Shown: positions 61,171 through 64,000 of the stretch, piece by piece
Position numbering within the stretch: the first letter of the stretch is position 1
Layout of the letters: each line of letters opens with the position of its first letter
Origin: Streptomyces sp. BA2
Lineage (GTDB): Bacteria; Actinomycetota; Actinomycetes; Streptomycetales; Streptomycetaceae
DNA: 64,000 nucleotides
Reading direction: 5' to 3'
Assembly: GCF_009769735.1 (NCBI RefSeq)
Contig: NZ_WSRO01000002.1
Span: forward strand, 6,212,001 to 6,276,000
The notes under the pieces: model-generated
Told to the model about the DNA's origin: nothing
Database searches by the model: none
What the model saw: only the letters and a program-made list of their open reading frames with translations
Made by a program: the position numbers and the translations under genes

Positions 61171-62184
61171 GTGCGATCCATATGGAACGGTGCGATCTCC
61201 TTCGGCTTGGTCAGCATCCCGATCAAGCTCGTGAACGCCACCGAGAACCACTCGATCTCCTTCCGGCAGATCCATACGGAGGACGGGGGCCGGGTCCGCT
61301 ATCGCAAGGTGTGCGAGCTGGAGGAGCGGGAGGTGACGTCCGCCGAGATCGGCAAGGGGTACGAGGACGCGGACGGCTCGATCATCCCGATCACGGACGA
61401 GGATCTGGCGGCCCTGCCGATTCCGACGGCCAAGACGATCGAGATCGTCGCCTTCGTGCCGGCGGACGGGGTCGATCCGATGCAGATGGACACGGCGTAC
61501 TACTTGTCGGCCAATGGAGTGCCCGCGGCGAAGCCGTACACGCTGCTGCGGGAGGCGCTGAAGCGGAGCCAGAAGGTGGCGATCGCCAGGTATGCGCTGC
61601 GGGGGCGGGAACGGCTGGGGATGCTGCGGGTGGTGGACGACGTGATCGCGATGCACGCACTGCTGTGGCCGGACGAGATCCGGGGCCCGGAGGGCGTGGC
61701 TCCGGACACCCAGGTCAAGGTGCGGGACGCGGAACTGGACCTGGCGGACGCACTGATGGACACGCTGGGCGAGGTCGACGTGTCCACCCTCCACGACGAC
61801 TACCGCGCGGCGGTGGAGGAACTGGTCACCGCCAAGGCCGAGGGCACGACCCCCACGGAGCCGGCCGCTGAGGGGGATTCGGGCGGGGGCAAGGTGATCG
61901 ACTTGATGGCGGCACTGGAGAAGAGCGTGCGCGCGGCGAAGAGGGGCGGGGGGAACGGGCCCGGGGCCGGGGCGGGGGCGGAGGTGACGCCGCTGGAGCG
62001 GGGTGGACGAAAGCGGACTGCGGCGAAGACGACGCCGAAGGAGGTAGGGGGCAAGAAGTCGACGGCGCAGAAGACGACGACGGCGAAGAAGACGACGACG
62101 GCGAAGAAGACGACGACGGCGAAGAAGTCGACCGCGAAGAAGCCGGCGACAAAAAAGACGACGAAGAAGCGAACTTCGGCTTAG
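61171..62184 (+). CDS. ku: Ku protein (NHEJ end-binding)
   Basis: 337 residues. The Ku core ([23 protein letters not shown] to about residue 235) forms the ring that threads on DNA ends; the conserved minimal C-terminal ligase-binding segment is followed by a Gly/Glu linker and a 75-residue Lys/Thr/Ala tail with TTTAKK repeats, which binds DNA electrostatically. GAGAGG lies 8 bases before GTG 61171; a GTG at 61162 is the alternative. It works with the adjacent LigD polymerase. Confidence 0.96.
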   Translation: MRSIWNGAISFGLVSIPIKLVNATENHSISFRQIHTEDGGRVRYRKVCELEEREVTSAEIGKGYEDADGSIIPITDEDLAALPIPTAKTIEIVAFVPADGVDPMQMDTAYYLSANGVPAAKPYTLLREALKRSQKVAIARYALRGRERLGMLRVVDDVIAMHALLWPDEIRGPEGVAPDTQVKVRDAELDLADALMDTLGEVDVSTLHDDYRAAVEELVTAKAEGTTPTEPAAEGDSGGGKVIDLMAALEKSVRAAKRGGGNGPGAGAGAEVTPLERGGRKRTAAKTTPKEVGGKKSTAQKTTTAKKTTTAKKTTTAKKSTAKKPATKKTTKKRTSA

Positions 62185-62234
62185 GGCGGGACGGGGCTGC
62201 TTCGTCTGCGGGCGCGGGGCAGCGCCGGGGTCGC

Positions 62235-62580
62235 CGACGCACCCGGGCGGCACGTCGCGCCCGCTCACCCCTTCCTGTCCGCACCCCCTGTCGCCACGGA
62301 GGTCGCCCACCCGCCCGGGCTGCACGTCGCCCGCTCACCCCTTCCTGTCCGCACCCCCTGTCGCCACGGAGGTCGCCCACCCGCCCGGGCTGCACGTCGC
62401 CCATTCACCCCCGGCCTGTCCGCACCCCCTGTCGCCCCGGGGGTCGCCCACCCGCCCGGGCTGCACGTCGCCCACCCACCCCCGGCCTGTCCGCACCCCC
62501 TGTCGCCCCGGGGGTCGCCCACCCCACCCGGGTTGCACGTCGCCCACCCACCCCTCCTGTCCCCCCTGGCACCCCGGGGC
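62235..62580. repeat. 70-72 bp tandem minisatellite
   Basis: The CACGTCG landmark recurs at 62251, 62323, 62393, 62464 and 62536, so the units are 72, 70, 71 and 72 bases. The units are C-rich on the plus strand, read CTGTCCGCACCCCCTGTCG in the middle, and are contiguous with no unique spacers. The last copy is degenerate. Copies 1-2 and 3-4 differ by shared changes (GCCACGGAGG versus GCCCCGGGGG), which shows stepwise duplication. Confidence 0.88.
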
Positions 62581-62584
62581 AATC

Positions 62585-62669
62585 GGGTGGGTGGGTGGGA
62601 AAGGTTTGTTCGGTCAGGGGTGGCTGCAGGGTGAACGGGCGGGTGGGCGGGAAAGCCTGTTCGGCCAGA
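62585..62669 (+). repeat. twin G-quadruplex motifs in a 52-bp direct repeat
   Basis: GGGTGGGTGGGTGGG (62585-62599) and GGGCGGGTGGGCGGG (62637-62651) are each followed by AAAG-N-TGTTCGG-CAG sequence. One-base loops make these very stable G-quadruplexes on the plus strand. They lie 135-200 bases before the L31 gene, in the path of its transcription. Confidence 0.82.
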
Positions 62670-62785
62670 CGCAGGATGCGGGGCCGCCGACGGACACGGG
62701 GGGTGGTGACGGTTCAAGCGACGGACGCAACCCACGTGGCGCCCCCAGGCTCGCCGCACCCCACGTACGCGGGGAACCTGAGGAC

Positions 62786-63055
62786 ATGACCCAGGACAAG
62801 GACAGCAACTACCGGCCCGTCGTCTTCCGGGACCGCTCGGCGGGCTACGCCTTCCTCACCCGCTCCACCGCGGAGAGCGACCAGACCATCGAGTGGGACG
62901 ACGGCGAGACGTACCCCCTGGTGGAGGTGGAGATCTCCTCCGAGAGCCACCCCTTCTACACGGGCCGCGCCCGCGTCGTGGACTCCGAGGGCCAGGTCGC
63001 CAAGTTCGAGCGCCGCTACGGCGATCAGGCACCCCCGGCCACACCGGAGGGATGA
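62786..63055 (+). CDS. rpmE2: 50S ribosomal protein L31 type B
   Basis: 89 residues. [58 protein letters not shown] fits the cysteine-free, zinc-free L31 B form. The usual start MKxxIHPxYRPVVF is replaced by [14 protein letters not shown]. Paralogous zinc-independent forms are normally repressed by Zur; I see no Zur-like AT-rich palindrome upstream. The tail ends PATPEG. ATG with CTGAGGA just before it. Confidence 0.9.
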   Translation: MTQDKDSNYRPVVFRDRSAGYAFLTRSTAESDQTIEWDDGETYPLVEVEISSESHPFYTGRARVVDSEGQVAKFERRYGDQAPPATPEG

Positions 63056-63224
63056 GGAAACCGCCCCCGCCCCACCGCGCCACGCCGTGTGGAGCGCAGG
63101 AGTGGCAGGAGGGACGCGGCGGCCCGACGATGGCGATAGAACCTTGATCACGACCGAGAAACCCCGAACAAAGAACCACGAGCGACGATCGACGAACGAG
63201 CTTGATCACGAGAAGGCGGCGGGC

Positions 63225-64000
63225 ATGACCGACGGCACGACCGATCTCCAGGCGCTGGCGGCCGAGGCGTACATCTACGGCTACCCGATGGTGCTCAACC
63301 TCGACGAAGTCGACCGCCTCTCCCGCAAAGGCATGGGCTCGGTGGTGGCCCCCGCACCGTTCAACGAGTTCAGCCACGCGACCCGTCTCGCGGGCCCGGA
63401 CGACCCCTTCGTGAGCGTCAACAACGACACGATCTACTCGCTGGCCCAGCTCGATCTGTCCGGCGGCGCCCTGCTCCTGACGGTCCCGGACACGGACGGC
63501 CGCTACTACGTCCTGCAGTTCGTGGACGCCTGGACCAACAACTTCGCGTACGTGGGCCGCCGCGCCACCGGCACCGGCCCGGCCAGCTTCCTGCTCACGC
63601 CGCCGGGCTGGGACGAAGAGGTCCCGCCGGGCGCCACCCGGATCGCCGTGCCGACGGAGGTGGCGTCGATCGTCGGCCGGTGGGCCTGCTCGGGCCCGGA
63701 CGACGTGGCGGCGGTACGCGCGCTCCAGGAGGACACGCACCTGGAGCCGTACTGGACGGCATCCGGAGAGTCCCACGGGCTGCCGACCCACACGTACATC
63801 CCCGACGCCCAACCGGAGCTCCTCTTCTACGAGAAGCTCCGGGCGAGGATGGCTGCCTTCCCGCCCGCGCCCGCCGACCTGACGTACCAACAACAGTTCG
63901 CCCCGCTGGGCCTGTTGGACGCGCAGAGCCCCTACGCGACCCCCGATCCCGACCTCGCCGAAGCCCTGCGCGCGGGATTCGCCGAGGGCAAGGAGAAGGT
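63225..64000 (+). CDS. DUF1254 domain protein, cut by the right edge
   Basis: At least 258 residues; the stop is beyond the window. EAYIYGYPMVLNLDEVDRLS, PFVSVNNDTIYSLAQLDLS, YYVLQFVDAWTNNFAYVGRRATGTGPASFLLTPPGW is the DUF1254 N-terminal signature, normally followed by DUF1214. The function of these proteins is unknown; some occur with lipases and steroid genes. GAGAAGG lies 8 bases before the ATG. There is no signal peptide. Two CTTGATCACGA repeats precede it. Confidence 0.88.
   Translation, partial: MTDGTTDLQALAAEAYIYGYPMVLNLDEVDRLSRKGMGSVVAPAPFNEFSHATRLAGPDDPFVSVNNDTIYSLAQLDLSGGALLLTVPDTDGRYYVLQFVDAWTNNFAYVGRRATGTGPASFLLTPPGWDEEVPPGATRIAVPTEVASIVGRWACSGPDDVAAVRALQEDTHLEPYWTASGESHGLPTHTYIPDAQPELLFYEKLRARMAAFPPAPADLTYQQQFAPLGLLDAQSPYATPDPDLAEALRAGFAEGKEK

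Larger units (their letters stand above)
62185..62785. other. 601-base non-coding region with minisatellite and G4 motifs
   Basis: It follows the Ku gene and precedes the L31 gene. A 70-72 bp tandem repeat (62235-62580) and two G-quadruplex motifs in a 52-bp direct repeat (62585-62669) fill most of it. Spurious ORFs appear on the minus strand because the repeat is stop-poor. No gene is supported. Confidence 0.7.

Noticed and set aside
62235..62580. CRISPR-like array after the Ku gene
   Set aside because: The repeats are contiguous 70-72 bp units without unique spacers, and no cas genes are present.

Overview
The window is a high-GC (roughly 70%) actinobacterial chromosome segment that I read as core Streptomyces DNA. 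The gene content and order (encapsulin/EshA, sodN-sodX, an amino-acid ABC transporter, a malic enzyme, the fused 2-oxoglutarate enzyme, a two-component pair, lon, a conservon, ligD-polymerase/Ku) resemble, from memory, the S. coelicolor SCO5244-SCO5310 neighbourhood. There is no insertion sequence, prophage, tRNA, rRNA or CRISPR array. Genes are dense, strand-mixed and often overlap by 1-4 bases, and convergent pairs are usually separated by perfect hairpins.

Layout. 0-4 kb: a gene leaving the left edge, a UBP zinc-finger protein, a CPA1 Na+/H+ antiporter, an ACC-deaminase-like PLP enzyme and a PGRP-type amidase. 4-7 kb: the centrepiece, a family 2B encapsulin shell gene (EshA type, with a cyclic-nucleotide-binding-like domain) followed by its polyprenyl-diphosphate-synthase cargo gene and a strong hairpin; three tandem repeats lie upstream of the shell gene. 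7-15 kb: a GNAT, a GAF protein whose ANTAR core is missing, a DHFR/RibD-like reductase, a GNAT-HAD fusion, an ECF41-like sigma factor divergent from a flavin-type oxidase that carries a matching promoter, and a Tet(M)/OtrA-type ribosome-protection GTPase with an overlapping leader ORF. 15-21 kb: a shortened LysE protein, nickel superoxide dismutase and its protease, a CGNR regulator, a methyltransferase and a polar amino-acid ABC transporter. 21-32 kb: malic enzyme, an MDR oxidoreductase, an HTH/Clp-N two-gene operon with paired operators, a PadR-DUF4097 operon, and the 2-oxoglutarate metabolism enzyme. 32-41 kb: a two-component system, a spermidine-synthase-like protein, a rhomboid-like protein, lon with an HspR-type operator, a GH25 muramidase, a MarR regulator and a PP2C-like protein.

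41-48 kb: a complete conservon (sensor kinase, roadblock, DUF742, GTPase) followed closely by a styrene/indole-monooxygenase-like flavoprotein, then an NlpC/P60 hydrolase. 48-52 kb: a TetR regulator and two divergent diiron proteins (AurF-like and R2/ferritin-like). 52-58.5 kb: a class B PBP and FtsW/RodA pair, an SH3 protein, an orphan sensor kinase coupled to a lipoprotein, and a class F-like sortase beside a small membrane protein. 58.5-64 kb: a NERD-like protein, a SnoaL-like protein with a 17-bp inverted-repeat promoter, the divergent NHEJ pair, a 70-bp minisatellite with twin G-quadruplex motifs, ribosomal protein L31 type B and a DUF1254 protein cut by the right edge.

The most interesting items are the encapsulin-cargo locus and its upstream repeats, several regulatory architectures readable directly from the DNA (ECF41 promoter, paired GTCAAC operators, PadR palindrome, SnoaL-gene operator pair, leader ORF on the ribosome-protection gene), and two proteins that appear to have lost an internal block in frame. 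Start codons are chosen from ribosome-binding sites, overlaps and family N-termini; functions come from recognised motifs, not from database searches.
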